64,000 bases of DNA, from assembly GCA_964486295.1 (NCBI GenBank), contig CAZAMF010000002.1:1-64000 (forward strand), read 5' to 3'. A program made the position numbers and the translations under genes. The notes beneath the pieces are model-generated. The model made no database searches, was not told where the DNA came from, and saw only the letters and a program-made list of their open reading frames with translations. Shown piece after piece: positions 32,308 through 42,007 of the stretch; the stretch's first letter is position 1; every line of letters starts with the position of its first letter. This DNA is from CALBZG01 sp964486295 (GTDB lineage Bacteria; Bacillota; Clostridia; Peptostreptococcales; Anaerovoracaceae).

Positions 32308-33168
32308 ATGAAATGGCAGGGCAGACGTCAAAGCTCAAATGTTGAGGATCGGAGAGGATCCGGGGGTTTTGGCATGGGCGGGAAAGGGTTTCTCGGAGGG
32401 GGTATTGGAATCATTGTCCTGATCATTTATATGCTGCTGGGCGGCGACCCGGGACAGATCATCGACCAGTCGCAGCTAACCGATCAGGGCAACGGGACAG
32501 CCTATCAGGAGACCGCTGAAGAGAAGCAGCTGGCAGAGTTCGTATCCGTGGTATTGGCTGATACGGAATATGTCTGGACGGAAATTTTCAATAGCGAAAA
32601 CCTTGATTATCAGGAGCCTGTTTTAGTGTTGTACTCCGGATATGTCCAATCTGCTTGCGGAACAGCCGGAGCATCCACGGGACCGTTTTACTGCCCGGGT
32701 GATAACAAACTATATATTGACCTGAGTTTTTATCAGGAACTCCAGACGACTTTTCATGCACCGGGGGATTTTGCAATGGCTTATGTCATTGCTCATGAAG
32801 TAGGGCATCATGTTCAAAATCAACTGGGTGTTATGGATGAAGTTCAGAATCTGAGGTATCAGTTAAGCCAGAGTGAATATAATGAACTATCTGTCCGCCT
32901 GGAATTGCAGGCGGATTATCTGGCGGGTGTCTGGGCGCATTATGCAGAAGATATGAATATTCTGGACAAAGGCGATATTGAAGAGGCTCTGAATGCCGCC
33001 AGTGCTGTTGGGGATGATCGGATCCAGAAGCAGACGCAGGGCTATGTCGTGCCGGACAGCTTTACCCATGGGACCTCAGTCCAAAGAGTAAACTGGTTTA
33101 CGAAAGGCTATGAAGAAGGCGACCTGGATCAATGGGACACTTTCAGCGTTGATGAAAAAAATCTTTAG
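32308..33168 (+). CDS. YpfJ-family neutral zinc metallopeptidase
   Basis: A 286-residue protein: a short basic N-terminus (KWQGRRQSSNVEDRRG), Gly-rich linker, one membrane helix (IGIIVLIIYMLLGG), then an extracytoplasmic peptidase domain with the zinc motif HEVGHHVQ and a downstream Glu in LELQADYLAGVWAHYAED. This is the typical YpfJ/PF04228 architecture. AAAGGAGGTCC precedes the ATG. It precedes ftsH, separated by a terminator. Confidence 0.9.
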   Translation: MKWQGRRQSSNVEDRRGSGGFGMGGKGFLGGGIGIIVLIIYMLLGGDPGQIIDQSQLTDQGNGTAYQETAEEKQLAEFVSVVLADTEYVWTEIFNSENLDYQEPVLVLYSGYVQSACGTAGASTGPFYCPGDNKLYIDLSFYQELQTTFHAPGDFAMAYVIAHEVGHHVQNQLGVMDEVQNLRYQLSQSEYNELSVRLELQADYLAGVWAHYAEDMNILDKGDIEEALNAASAVGDDRIQKQTQGYVVPDSFTHGTSVQRVNWFTKGYEEGDLDQWDTFSVDEKNL

Positions 33169-33202
33169 CGGCTGTATCAAATCATATTTGATATTACTCA
33201 AT

Positions 33203-33245
33203 AAATACAAGGCAGCAAAAAACAAGCTACTTTGTATTTTTTTGC
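33203..33245 (+). terminator. Terminator between ypfJ-like gene and ftsH
   Basis: AAATACAA pairs with TTGTATTT across a 21-nt loop, followed by TTTTTTG. Confidence 0.6.
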
Positions 33246-33356
33246 CTCAGAAATATAAAAATAGTTCAGCATGAATGATTTAGGGTGAAAATGTATATAA
33301 ATGTATATAAAAGAAATATAAAAACATCGCCTACACGGAAAGACAAGGTGAGTAAA

Positions 33357-35198
33357 ATGAAAGAAGTTAAAAAGCAACCGAAAATAGACAAACGCCTGAT
33401 CTACCTGTACGCCGCCATGCTGGTTTTCATCATTGCTCTTAATATCCTTGTTTTCCCGCAATTGATGAGTGCCAGTGTGACGGAAGTGGATTACAAGACA
33501 TTCATTACAAAAATTGAACAGGGCAAAGTCAACTCGGTCGAAGTTCAAGACAACCAGATAGGGTTCACGATAAAGAACAAGGACGGGAGTGAAAGCATCT
33601 ATGTTACGGGAAAAATGGACGACCCGGATCTAACAAACCGACTATTGCAGGCAAATGTGAACTTTAAAAAGGTTATTCCTAAAGAGAACTCGCCCTTGGT
33701 GAACTTCATACTGACATGGGTATTGCCATTTGCTCTTTTTTATGCTCTATGGCGTTTTCTGATGGGAAAAGCCGCGGGCAGACTCGGAGGAATGGACAAT
33801 GTCATGACATTCGGAAAAAGCAACGCGGAGATTTATGTTGAAGCTGAGACCGGAAAATCATTTGAAGATGTTGCCGGTCAGGATGAAGCAAAGGATGCGC
33901 TTCGTGAAATCGTTGATTTTTTGCATAATCCGGGAAAATATAAGGAAATCGGCGCCAAAATACCAAAAGGCGCCTTATTGGTGGGGCCTCCGGGAACCGG
34001 CAAAACGCTGCTGGCAAAAGCGGTGGCGGGCGAGGCAAAAGTGCCTTTCTTTTCCATTTCGGGTTCTGAATTTATTGAAATGTTCGTGGGCATGGGAGCT
34101 GCGAGAGTCAGGGATCTGTTCAAACAGGCCCAGGAAAAGGCTCCATGCATTGTGTTTATCGATGAAATCGATACCATCGGAAAAAGCAGAAATCTAGGGG
34201 GAATAGTTGGCAATGACGAGCGGGAGCAGACGTTGAATCAATTGCTGAACGAAATGGACGGATTTTCCTCTGAGAAAGGTGTAGTCATACTGGCGGCAAC
34301 GAACAGACCGGAAACATTGGACAAAGCGCTGCTCAGGGCAGGCAGATTTGACAGGCGCATCCCGGTGGAACTGCCGGATCTGCTGGGGCGGGAAGCAGTG
34401 CTAAAGGTTCATTCGAAAGATGTGAAGATGCACAAAGATGTTGATCTCAACGAAATCGCTAAAGCGACATCCGGGGCTTCCGGGGCAGATTTAGCGAATA
34501 TCATCAATGAGAGCGCGCTTCATGCGGTTAAGGAAGGACGCAAGTCCGTAACGCAAAGCGATCTGGATTACGCCATAGAAGTGGTCGTAACCGGAGGATA
34601 TCAAAGAAAAAATGCTGTCATATCCAAGGAAGACAGACTGACCATCGCCTATCACGAAATCGGACATGCCATTGTAGCGACTAAGCTGACACATACAGCT
34701 CCGGTCCACAAAATAACGATTATCCCAAGGACATCGGGAGCATTAGGTTATACCATGCAGGTTGAAGAGACCGAGAAGGTTCTGCTTACAAAAGAACAGG
34801 CTATGGAAAAGATCACTACCTATATGGGTGGTCGTTCTGCGGAAGAAATCATCACGAAGACCGTCACATCCGGTGCTGCGAATGATATAGAAGAGGCGAC
34901 AAAGATTGCCAGGGCAATGGTTACGAGATTTGGCATGAGTGAAGAATTTGACATGATGGCGTTGGAAACTCTCATCAATCCTTATCTGGGTGCTGACACT
35001 ACATTGCTGGTTTCAAATCAAACTGCAGCAAAAGTGGATGAAGAGGTCCTGCGCATAATCAAATCGTGCCATGCGAAAGCAAAGAGTATTTTAATAGAAA
35101 ATGAAGCTAAGCTTCATGAATTGGCAAAATATCTGGTTGAAAAAGAGACGATTTCCGGAGATGACTTTATGAGTATCATGGCAAAAGAGACAAACTGA
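33357..35198 (+). CDS. ftsH: ATP-dependent zinc metalloprotease FtsH
   Basis: A 613-residue membrane AAA+ protease that removes misassembled membrane proteins and regulatory targets. Two helices flank an extracytoplasmic domain (residues 14-37 and 114-136). Walker A is GPPGTGKT (210-217), Walker B is IVFIDEIDTIG, the second region of homology is ATNRPETLDKALLRAGRFDR, and the zinc motif is HEIGHAI. The ATG at 33357 has AAGGTGAG upstream; the longer frame from 33285 adds an unlikely basic leader. Compared with the housekeeping FtsH it is divergent in the C-terminal part, so a second FtsH elsewhere is possible. Confidence 0.92.
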   Translation: MKEVKKQPKIDKRLIYLYAAMLVFIIALNILVFPQLMSASVTEVDYKTFITKIEQGKVNSVEVQDNQIGFTIKNKDGSESIYVTGKMDDPDLTNRLLQANVNFKKVIPKENSPLVNFILTWVLPFALFYALWRFLMGKAAGRLGGMDNVMTFGKSNAEIYVEAETGKSFEDVAGQDEAKDALREIVDFLHNPGKYKEIGAKIPKGALLVGPPGTGKTLLAKAVAGEAKVPFFSISGSEFIEMFVGMGAARVRDLFKQAQEKAPCIVFIDEIDTIGKSRNLGGIVGNDEREQTLNQLLNEMDGFSSEKGVVILAATNRPETLDKALLRAGRFDRRIPVELPDLLGREAVLKVHSKDVKMHKDVDLNEIAKATSGASGADLANIINESALHAVKEGRKSVTQSDLDYAIEVVVTGGYQRKNAVISKEDRLTIAYHEIGHAIVATKLTHTAPVHKITIIPRTSGALGYTMQVEETEKVLLTKEQAMEKITTYMGGRSAEEIITKTVTSGAANDIEEATKIARAMVTRFGMSEEFDMMALETLINPYLGADTTLLVSNQTAAKVDEEVLRIIKSCHAKAKSILIENEAKLHELAKYLVEKETISGDDFMSIMAKETN

Positions 35199-35215
35199 AA
35201 TTCATCCATCGCCGC

Positions 35216-35881
35216 CTAATTCCTTCCGGTTTTAATTCTTGCAAAGATTTTTTCCAGATATGCATCAGGATAATACTTGTCCATTTCAATTTGGATAATA
35301 TTCATGGCAGGAATATTCTTTTGCCGTTCGTTGTATCTATAAACAGCCAATGAAGATACGGTGAAATCAAAAATCAAAAATATGATAAGCAGCCAGGTAA
35401 CGAAAAGGCCGATTTTGCTGGAAAACTTATTCAGGACGATATTTAATTTGGGATAGACATTCCTGACAAGAATTACACTGAAAAAGCCCCAAACCGTTGC
35501 ATAGATCATATTCGCTCTGCCTGCGATGGCGTAGACTGCATTGCCGTAATCCCATGAACGATAACCAAAAACCGCCTCTTGGAATACACTGCTTGAGAAT
35601 TCGAAAACAACAGAAATAGTAAAGGCTGATAAAAATAGGAACCAGATGCTTTTATCCCTGAATCTGTATAACAGTAGGATGACTATAATAGCTCCAAAGC
35701 CGTAAATTTCGCAAATAGGCCCGTAAATAAGTCCGGAACGGCTTTCAAAATGGCCAAAAAGAAGCACCATATAAAAACCTTCCATTAAATCACCGAGGAA
35801 ACTGAATATCAAAAATACCCAGCACATTTTATAGAAACTGTAATCAGATGAGAAAGGGTCTTTGTGTTTTATATTCATCAT
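35216..35881 (-). CDS. Putative ABC transporter permease (CmpB/PF06541-like)
   Basis: A 221-residue membrane protein with about five helices. The motifs GDLMEGFYMVLLFGHFESRSGLIYGPICEIYGFGA and FQEAVFGYRSWDYGNAVYAIAGR are characteristic of the PF06541 permease-like family, whose true function is unclear. ATGATG starts at 35881 or 35878, with GAGGTG upstream. It is convergent to ftsH and divergent from the epimerase gene. Confidence 0.78.
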   Translation of the reverse strand: MMNIKHKDPFSSDYSFYKMCWVFLIFSFLGDLMEGFYMVLLFGHFESRSGLIYGPICEIYGFGAIIVILLLYRFRDKSIWFLFLSAFTISVVFEFSSSVFQEAVFGYRSWDYGNAVYAIAGRANMIYATVWGFFSVILVRNVYPKLNIVLNKFSSKIGLFVTWLLIIFLIFDFTVSSLAVYRYNERQKNIPAMNIIQIEMDKYYPDAYLEKIFARIKTGRN

Positions 35882-35944
35882 TAGGCACCTCTTCATTTTG
35901 AGATAATGGTAACACAAATGATAAACGAGCGTCAATATGGACTC

Positions 35945-36958
35945 ATGAAACGGGAAACATCTGTGCAGGAAAAATACCTGGTCACCGGGGCTGCGGGTCA
36001 TCTTGGGAGTGTAATCATCAGGGAGCTTCTCAACAGGGGCAAATCTGTCCGTGCCTTGATATTGCCTGATGAAAAAAACCTGCCGGAAGGAGATATCGAG
36101 ATCTGCAGAGGTGATGTCCGCGACAAGAACAGTCTCGTTGATTTCTTCAGGAATCAGGAAAACGATATGCTTATACTAATACATTGCGCAGGGATCGTTT
36201 CCATTTCCTCGCGGTTTGTTCAGGAAATATACGATGTGAATGTCATCGGAACAAAGAATATAGTGGATTTATGTGAGCAACAGCGTATAGAAAAATTGGT
36301 TTATGTCAGTTCGGTTCACGCTATTCCTGAGGGGCCAAAAGGAGATTGCATTGTTGAAACTGAACATTTCGCCCCGGACAACGTAGTTGGTCTTTATGCT
36401 AAAACAAAAGCGGAGGCCACTTCCTATGTGCTGGCTGCAGGAAAACGCGGCCTGAATGTGAATATAGTGCATCCGACAGGAATATGCGGCCCGTATGATA
36501 ATGGCAGAGGGCATCTGACAACACTTGTCATCGACTATTATCAAGGACGGCTGATTGCGGGAATGGAGGGTGGCTATGACTTTGTGGACGTGCGCGATGT
36601 GGCCAGCGGAATTATCTCCTGTTTCGAAAAAGGAGTACCGGGCGAATGCTATATCCTATCGAATAAATACTATACAGTTAGGGAACTTCTGGACATGCTC
36701 CATGAAGTAACCGGGAAGAAAAGAATTAAGATAATACTACCTTATTGGTTCGTAAGGCTTACTGCCAGGCTGTCAGAGAATTATTATAAAATACTACGGC
36801 AACCTCCGCTTTACACAGCTTATTCTGTTTATACACTTTCGTCGAATGCTTTATTTTCACATCAGAAAGCATCTGATGCATTGGGGTACACCACCAGGGA
36901 TATGAAGCAAACTCTGGCAGATACGGTAAGTTGGTTGAAAAGAGAAGGTAGGATCTGA
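35945..36958 (+). CDS. NAD-dependent epimerase/dehydratase family protein
   Basis: A 337-residue extended SDR: the Rossmann motif VTGAAGHLGSVIIREL at the N-terminus, the NVIGTKN segment, Ser in YVSSVHA and the catalytic Tyr-x3-Lys in YAKTKAEA. Such proteins act on nucleotide sugars, steroids or flavonoid-like substrates; the substrate is unknown here. I prefer the ATG at 35945, though a start at 35906 is possible and neither has a strong ribosome binding site. A 240-nt gap separates it from hydE. Confidence 0.82.
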   Translation: MKRETSVQEKYLVTGAAGHLGSVIIRELLNRGKSVRALILPDEKNLPEGDIEICRGDVRDKNSLVDFFRNQENDMLILIHCAGIVSISSRFVQEIYDVNVIGTKNIVDLCEQQRIEKLVYVSSVHAIPEGPKGDCIVETEHFAPDNVVGLYAKTKAEATSYVLAAGKRGLNVNIVHPTGICGPYDNGRGHLTTLVIDYYQGRLIAGMEGGYDFVDVRDVASGIISCFEKGVPGECYILSNKYYTVRELLDMLHEVTGKKRIKIILPYWFVRLTARLSENYYKILRQPPLYTAYSVYTLSSNALFSHQKASDALGYTTRDMKQTLADTVSWLKREGRI

Positions 36959-37155
36959 TTAAGTTGAAAGCAATAAAAAATTATCGTTAAAAATATATCA
37001 AAATATTATTGCAAATATCACGATCTTAATTTATAATCATATCAAATGATAGATTGTACTAACCGAAAGGGTCCGTCCCGATTGAAAAGGCAAGAAGTCA
37101 TAGCGAATGAATAGAAATAATTGATTTGACCAAATTATTTTTAAATTTGTTATGT

Positions 37156-37186
37156 AGCTCTGTGCCTTTGGCACAGAGCTTTTTAT
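37156..37186 (+). terminator. Leader terminator / possible attenuator before hydE
   Basis: AGCTCTGTGCC-TTT-GGCACAGAGCT is a perfect 11-bp stem followed by TTTT, ending 17 nt before the hydE start. It either ends readthrough from upstream or attenuates a transcript that starts in the AT-rich 36960-37150 region. Confidence 0.75.
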
Positions 37187-37202
37187 ATGCAAGGAGAAAA
37201 AA

Positions 37203-38258
37203 ATGCGTGAATTAATCGATAAACTGCAGACAGAAGGAATCTTGAGCAGACAGGAACTGGTCAAATTGCTGAGCGGGTTCAGCAAGGAAGACAGTGAGTA
37301 TTTACTTGAGAAAGCTCAGGCATCAACGAAGCGAACTTTTGGTAACGGTATTTATACTCGAGGTCTCATCGAAATATCAAATTACTGCAAAAATGATTGC
37401 TATTATTGCGGGATCAGAAAAAGCAACAGGCAAGCGGAGCGATATCGTCTCAGCAAGGAAGAAATCCTCTCATGTTGCCAGCAGGGCTACGAACTGGGAT
37501 TCCGGACTTATGTCCTGCAGGGTGGAGAAGATCCCTGGTTCACGGATGACAGATTGGTTGAAATCATAAAATCTATCAAAACAAATTACCCGGATTGCGC
37601 CATAACGCTTTCTATTGGTGAAAAAACTTACAGCCAGTACCGGAAGTACTTTGAAGCGGGTGCAGACCGATATCTGCTCCGCCATGAAACGGCTGATGCA
37701 GACCATTATTCGAAGCTGCATCCCCGTGATCTTACTCTGACAAATCGAAAACAGTGCCTTCTGGATCTGAAGGAAATAGGCTATCAGGTGGGAACGGGAT
37801 TCATGGTTGGCTCGCCTTATCAGACATTTGAAAATCTCGCGGATGACCTTCTATTCATTAAGGAGCTGGAACCGGAGATGATCGGGATCGGACCATTTAT
37901 TCCACACAAAGACACGCCTTTTGCCGAATGGGAGCCGGGTACTATGGAATTAACAACTTTCCTGATCGGAGTTCTGAGACTGATGCTTCCGAACTCGCTG
38001 CTGCCTTCCACCACCGCTCTAGGAACCATCGACGAGAATGGGCGGGAAAACGGGATTTTGGCCGGCGCAAACGTTGTAATGCCAAACCTGTCACCTAAGC
38101 AGTTTAGAAGCAAATATCTGCTATATAACAATAAAATCTCCACAGGGGAGGAAGCGGCGGAATCAAGAGAACTTCTTCAGAAAAGAATGAATCGGATCGG
38201 TTACGAGCTGCTTATAGACCGTGGAGATCATCAGAGCAGAAAGGAGAAAAGAGAATGA
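37203..38258 (+). CDS. hydE: [FeFe] hydrogenase H-cluster radical SAM maturase HydE
   Basis: A radical-SAM enzyme for assembling the dithiolate part of the H-cluster. The 4Fe-4S motif CX3CX2C is in SNYCKNDCYYCGIRKSN, followed by YVLQGGEDPWF and GFMVGSPYQT. At 351 residues it has the standard length. AAGGAG precedes the ATG. The stop overlaps the hydF ATG, and hydG follows, so all three maturases form one operon. Confidence 0.95.
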   Translation: MRELIDKLQTEGILSRQELVKLLSGFSKEDSEYLLEKAQASTKRTFGNGIYTRGLIEISNYCKNDCYYCGIRKSNRQAERYRLSKEEILSCCQQGYELGFRTYVLQGGEDPWFTDDRLVEIIKSIKTNYPDCAITLSIGEKTYSQYRKYFEAGADRYLLRHETADADHYSKLHPRDLTLTNRKQCLLDLKEIGYQVGTGFMVGSPYQTFENLADDLLFIKELEPEMIGIGPFIPHKDTPFAEWEPGTMELTTFLIGVLRLMLPNSLLPSTTALGTIDENGRENGILAGANVVMPNLSPKQFRSKYLLYNNKISTGEEAAESRELLQKRMNRIGYELLIDRGDHQSRKEKRE

Positions 38259-39451
38259 GCCTTAACGAAACGCCAAGGGCAAACCGGTTGCATATCGGTA
38301 TCTATGGAAAAAGAAACAGCGGGAAATCTTCACTGATCAACGCCATCACGGGACATGAGACGGCCCTTGTTTCTGAGTTTGCAGGTACAACCACGGACCC
38401 GGTGTTTAAATCCATGGAGATACACGGCATCGGCCCTTGCGTCCTGATCGATACCGCCGGATTTGACGATGAAGGCGCTATCGGAGAACTCAGAGTGGAA
38501 ATGACCCGGAAAGCAATGGATAAAACCGACATAGCTTTAATAGTATTTGACAGAGATCCTGACGTGGCGCAGGAAAAAGCATGGATGGAGCAACTGAAAA
38601 AGAGAAACATCCCGACAATTCCGATTTTGAATAAATCGGATCTGATGGAAGATTCGATAAACACTTTGAGCCATATTGAAACGGAAACGGGAATAAAGCC
38701 GATTCTGGTCAGTGCTAAGAATAAAACGGGAATAGACCAGATCCGCACTTCGATTCTGCGAAACTTGCCTGAAGACTACGATAATAAAACCATCACAGGG
38801 GAACTCGTAAAGGAAGGGGATCTGGTTCTGCTGGTTATGCCCCAGGACATTCAGGCCCCAAAGGGGCGGCTGATCCTGCCTCAGGTCCAAACCATGAGAG
38901 ACCTGCTGGATAAACACTGCCTGATTATGAGCGCGACCACGGATAAACTGGAGGAAGCCTTAGCAGGCATGTCCAGATCACCGGATGTGATCATCACAGA
39001 CTCGCAGGTATTTCGCACTGTCTATGATAAGAAGCCGGCATCCAGTAAGCTGACATCATTCTCCGTTCTGTTTGCAGGATACAAAGGAGATCTGGATTAC
39101 TATACGAGCAGTGCGGCGGCCATCGAAAAGCTGACGGAAAACTCCAGAGTGCTGATAGCCGAGGCCTGCACCCACGCACCGCTGTCCGAAGATATCGGAA
39201 GAGAGAAGATTCCGGCATTGCTGAAGAAAAAAATCGGCCCGCGTCTGGCAATCGATATAGTCAGCGGCAACGACTTTCCTCAGGATCTGAGCTCATATGA
39301 TCTCGTTATTCAATGCGGCGCCTGCATGTTTAACCGTAAATTGGTCTTATCGAGAATCGAACGTGCAGCGTCCCAGGGAGTGCCTATGTCGAACTACGGA
39401 GTGGTGATCGCGCATTTATCTGGGATCCTGGATAAAATCAGCATAGCATGA
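38255..39451 (+). CDS. hydF: [FeFe] hydrogenase maturation GTPase HydF
   Basis: The scaffold GTPase that receives the H-cluster precursor and loads it into the hydrogenase. The G1 motif GKRNSGKSS, DTAGFDDEG and NKSD are present, and the C-terminal cluster region has CTHAPLSED and IQCGACMFNRK (CxxC). It has 398 residues. It overlaps hydE by 4 nt (ATGA). Confidence 0.95.
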   Translation: MSLNETPRANRLHIGIYGKRNSGKSSLINAITGHETALVSEFAGTTTDPVFKSMEIHGIGPCVLIDTAGFDDEGAIGELRVEMTRKAMDKTDIALIVFDRDPDVAQEKAWMEQLKKRNIPTIPILNKSDLMEDSINTLSHIETETGIKPILVSAKNKTGIDQIRTSILRNLPEDYDNKTITGELVKEGDLVLLVMPQDIQAPKGRLILPQVQTMRDLLDKHCLIMSATTDKLEEALAGMSRSPDVIITDSQVFRTVYDKKPASSKLTSFSVLFAGYKGDLDYYTSSAAAIEKLTENSRVLIAEACTHAPLSEDIGREKIPALLKKKIGPRLAIDIVSGNDFPQDLSSYDLVIQCGACMFNRKLVLSRIERAASQGVPMSNYGVVIAHLSGILDKISIA

Positions 39452-39528
39452 CTAAATACGCAGGGATTTAATCGTGATAGAAGCAATTAAATATTAATGT
39501 AAATAGAAAGAGAAGAGAGGATAAAATT

Positions 39529-40947
39529 ATGTATGACGTACAATCAATGAAGGCGGAAGAATTCATCAGTGATCAGGAAATCAGAGAGACACTGGCATTT
39601 GCCAACGAAAATAAAAATAATGCGGAACTGATCGATCAAATCCTGGCGAAGGCGAAACTAGGAAAGGGGCTGACGCACAGAGAGGCGATTTTGCTTCTGG
39701 ATTGTGAAATCGAAGAAAAAAACCGTGAGATGTTTGAGCTAGCTGTTGAAATCAAGCGGAATTTTTACGGCAACCGAATCGTTATGTTCGCACCGCTTTA
39801 TCTGTCCAATTACTGCATTAACGGTTGTACATATTGCCCTTATCATGCACAGAATAAAACTATTACGCGAAAAAAACTGACACAGGAGGAAGTGAGAAAA
39901 GAGACCATCGCTTTAATGGATATGGGGCATAAGCGGCTGGCGCTGGAGCTGGGAGAAGACCCTGTGAATAATCCTCTGGAATACATGCTGGATTGTATCA
40001 AGACTATTTACAGCATCAAGCACAAGAACGGGGAAATCCGCCGTGTGAATGTCAATATTGCCGCTACGACAGTGGATGATTATAGAAGGCTCCATGAAGC
40101 CGAAATCGGCACGTATATTCTGTTCCAGGAAACCTATAACAAGGAAACTTACGAGAAACTGCATCCGACAGGACCGAAGCACAATTACGCTTGGCATACT
40201 GAAGCTCATGACAGGGCTATGCAGGGCGGGATCGAAGATGTGGGGCTTGGCGTTCTGTTCGGGCTGGAAGGATACCGTTATGAATTCACCGGACTCTTGA
40301 TGCATGCAGAGCATCTGGAAGCTGCCTTTGGCGTTGGACCTCATACCATCAGTGTGCCGAGAGTAAAAAATGCGGATGATATCGATGCTAGTTCCTTCTC
40401 GGACGGGATCAGCGACGATATTTTTGCAAAAATCACGGCATGTATCAGGCTGGCCGTACCTTACACGGGGATCATCATTTCCACCAGAGAGAATCAGAAA
40501 GTGAGAGAAAAACTTCTGAAGCTGGGCGTTTCCCAGATCAGCGGCGGCTCAAAGACCAGCGTGGGCGGATATGCTGAACCGGAGCCGGAAGATCAGAAAT
40601 CTGAACAGTTTGATGTCAGCGATACCAGAACCCTGGATGAGGTGGTAAACTGGCTGATGGGCTTGGGTTACATACCGAGTTTTTGCACGGCTTGCTACAA
40701 GGAAGGCAGGACCGGAGACCGGTTCATGACGCTCCTGAAAAGCGGCCAGATACAGAATTGCTGCCATTCCAACGCTTTAATGACTTTAAAGGAATACACC
40801 GAAGATTACGCATCACCAGCAACGAGGAGGATCGGAGTGAAATTGATAGAAGAGCAGGTTCCGACAATTCCTAATCCAAAGGTTCGTGGGATCGTGGAGG
40901 AAAATCTCGTCGCCATCGAAAACGGAAAAAGATATTTCAGATTCTAA
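39529..40947 (+). CDS. hydG: [FeFe] hydrogenase maturase HydG
   Basis: A radical-SAM tyrosine lyase that makes CO and cyanide ligands. The N-terminal radical cluster is NYCINGCTYCPYH (CX3CX2C). The C-terminal auxiliary cluster is supplied by Cys in SFCTACYKEGRTGDRFM and IQNCCHSNAL. It has 472 residues. AGAGAGGATAAAATT precedes the ATG. No hydrogenase structural gene is in the window. Confidence 0.96.
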   Translation: MYDVQSMKAEEFISDQEIRETLAFANENKNNAELIDQILAKAKLGKGLTHREAILLLDCEIEEKNREMFELAVEIKRNFYGNRIVMFAPLYLSNYCINGCTYCPYHAQNKTITRKKLTQEEVRKETIALMDMGHKRLALELGEDPVNNPLEYMLDCIKTIYSIKHKNGEIRRVNVNIAATTVDDYRRLHEAEIGTYILFQETYNKETYEKLHPTGPKHNYAWHTEAHDRAMQGGIEDVGLGVLFGLEGYRYEFTGLLMHAEHLEAAFGVGPHTISVPRVKNADDIDASSFSDGISDDIFAKITACIRLAVPYTGIIISTRENQKVREKLLKLGVSQISGGSKTSVGGYAEPEPEDQKSEQFDVSDTRTLDEVVNWLMGLGYIPSFCTACYKEGRTGDRFMTLLKSGQIQNCCHSNALMTLKEYTEDYASPATRRIGVKLIEEQVPTIPNPKVRGIVEENLVAIENGKRYFRF

Positions 40948-40973
40948 TTCGTTAGATTTGATCAGAGATGAAA

Positions 40974-41004
40974 GGGGCATATTCTCATGATGAGAATATG
41001 CCCC
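40974..41004. terminator. Bidirectional terminator between hydG and the ROK gene
   Basis: GGGGCATATTCTCAT followed by ATGAGAATATGCCCC is a nearly perfect inverted repeat between two convergent genes. It lacks a T-run on the + side. Confidence 0.65.
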
Positions 41005-41047
41005 TATAATGTTGTATTATCTATCGGTATCTTTATGCTGTCGATTG

Positions 41048-42007
41048 TTACATCCTTTTATATGCACCAAGCATCGCTGCGCCTACCAGCACGGATGCAC
41101 TCCCCATTTCTGAAAACTTCAAGAGTGGTAAAGCAATTTCTTTTGAATAAAGCCATGCATATAACTTTTCACGTATAGGCTTCAGAAGTGCCTCGCCGAG
41201 GTCGGCGATCCCTCCGCAGATCACGATGACCTCAGGCATTAGTATGTTGGCGAGATTGGTCAACGCCACCGCAAAATTGTCTATATATTCATCAAAAATC
41301 TCTTTGGCATCTTCATCTCCCAACAGCATGGCCTCATAGGCAGTCGTAACATCAATTAAGCTTAAATCGTTGCGGCATACTTCCAGAACCTTTGATTCCG
41401 GATTTTTTAAGGCAACTTCTCTGGTAGCTTCTATTAAAGCAGTAGCGGAGCATACGGTCTCGAAGCAGCCTTTTCTTCCGCAATAGCATTCTTTGCCATG
41501 CTTGTCGATGACCATATGACCGATAACTGCTCCGGCATTGCTGTAGCCGCCATAAATACGATTATTGATTATAATGCCGCCGCTGATACCTGTCCCGATG
41601 TTGATGGTCATCGAATATTCCAGGTCTTCGGCTGCGCCTGCAACACTTTCGGCCAGTGCTGCACAGTGGGCGTCGTTATCAACATAAACAGGCACATCAA
41701 AATATTTCTCGAATTCATCCTTGATCGGTGCATCATAGAAACCCATGATGAACGCTTTTAATATTTTCGTTCCATCTTCATCGGGCACGCCTGGAGAGGC
41801 AACTCCTATGCTTTTAATATTTTTCAGATCAAATCCTTGTTCATCAAGAAGCTTGTTGACCAGGGAAGCGGCGTCTGCAACAAGTTCTTTCAGGCCGCGG
41901 CCGATACTGGACGGCATTTTAGCTCTGGCCAACAATCTGCCGTATTTGTCCACTACCGCAGCCTGTATGAATTTGGCACCGATTTCCACACCTACACTTA
42001 TTTTCAT
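41048..42007 (-). CDS. ROK-family sugar kinase or regulator-like protein
   Basis: A 319-residue ROK protein: the ASKHA phosphate loop VGVEIGAKFIQAAVVD, a conserved DNDAH (VYVDNDAHCAALAES), INIGTGISGGI, and a zinc site ECYCGRKGCFE. No N-terminal DNA-binding domain is present, so it is a kinase (glucokinase or N-acetylhexosamine type) rather than a NagC repressor. Its start overlaps the stop of the kimA-like gene by 4 nt, so the two are translationally coupled. Confidence 0.86.
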   Translation of the reverse strand: MKISVGVEIGAKFIQAAVVDKYGRLLARAKMPSSIGRGLKELVADAASLVNKLLDEQGFDLKNIKSIGVASPGVPDEDGTKILKAFIMGFYDAPIKDEFEKYFDVPVYVDNDAHCAALAESVAGAAEDLEYSMTINIGTGISGGIIINNRIYGGYSNAGAVIGHMVIDKHGKECYCGRKGCFETVCSATALIEATREVALKNPESKVLEVCRNDLSLIDVTTAYEAMLLGDEDAKEIFDEYIDNFAVALTNLANILMPEVIVICGGIADLGEALLKPIREKLYAWLYSKEIALPLLKFSEMGSASVLVGAAMLGAYKRM

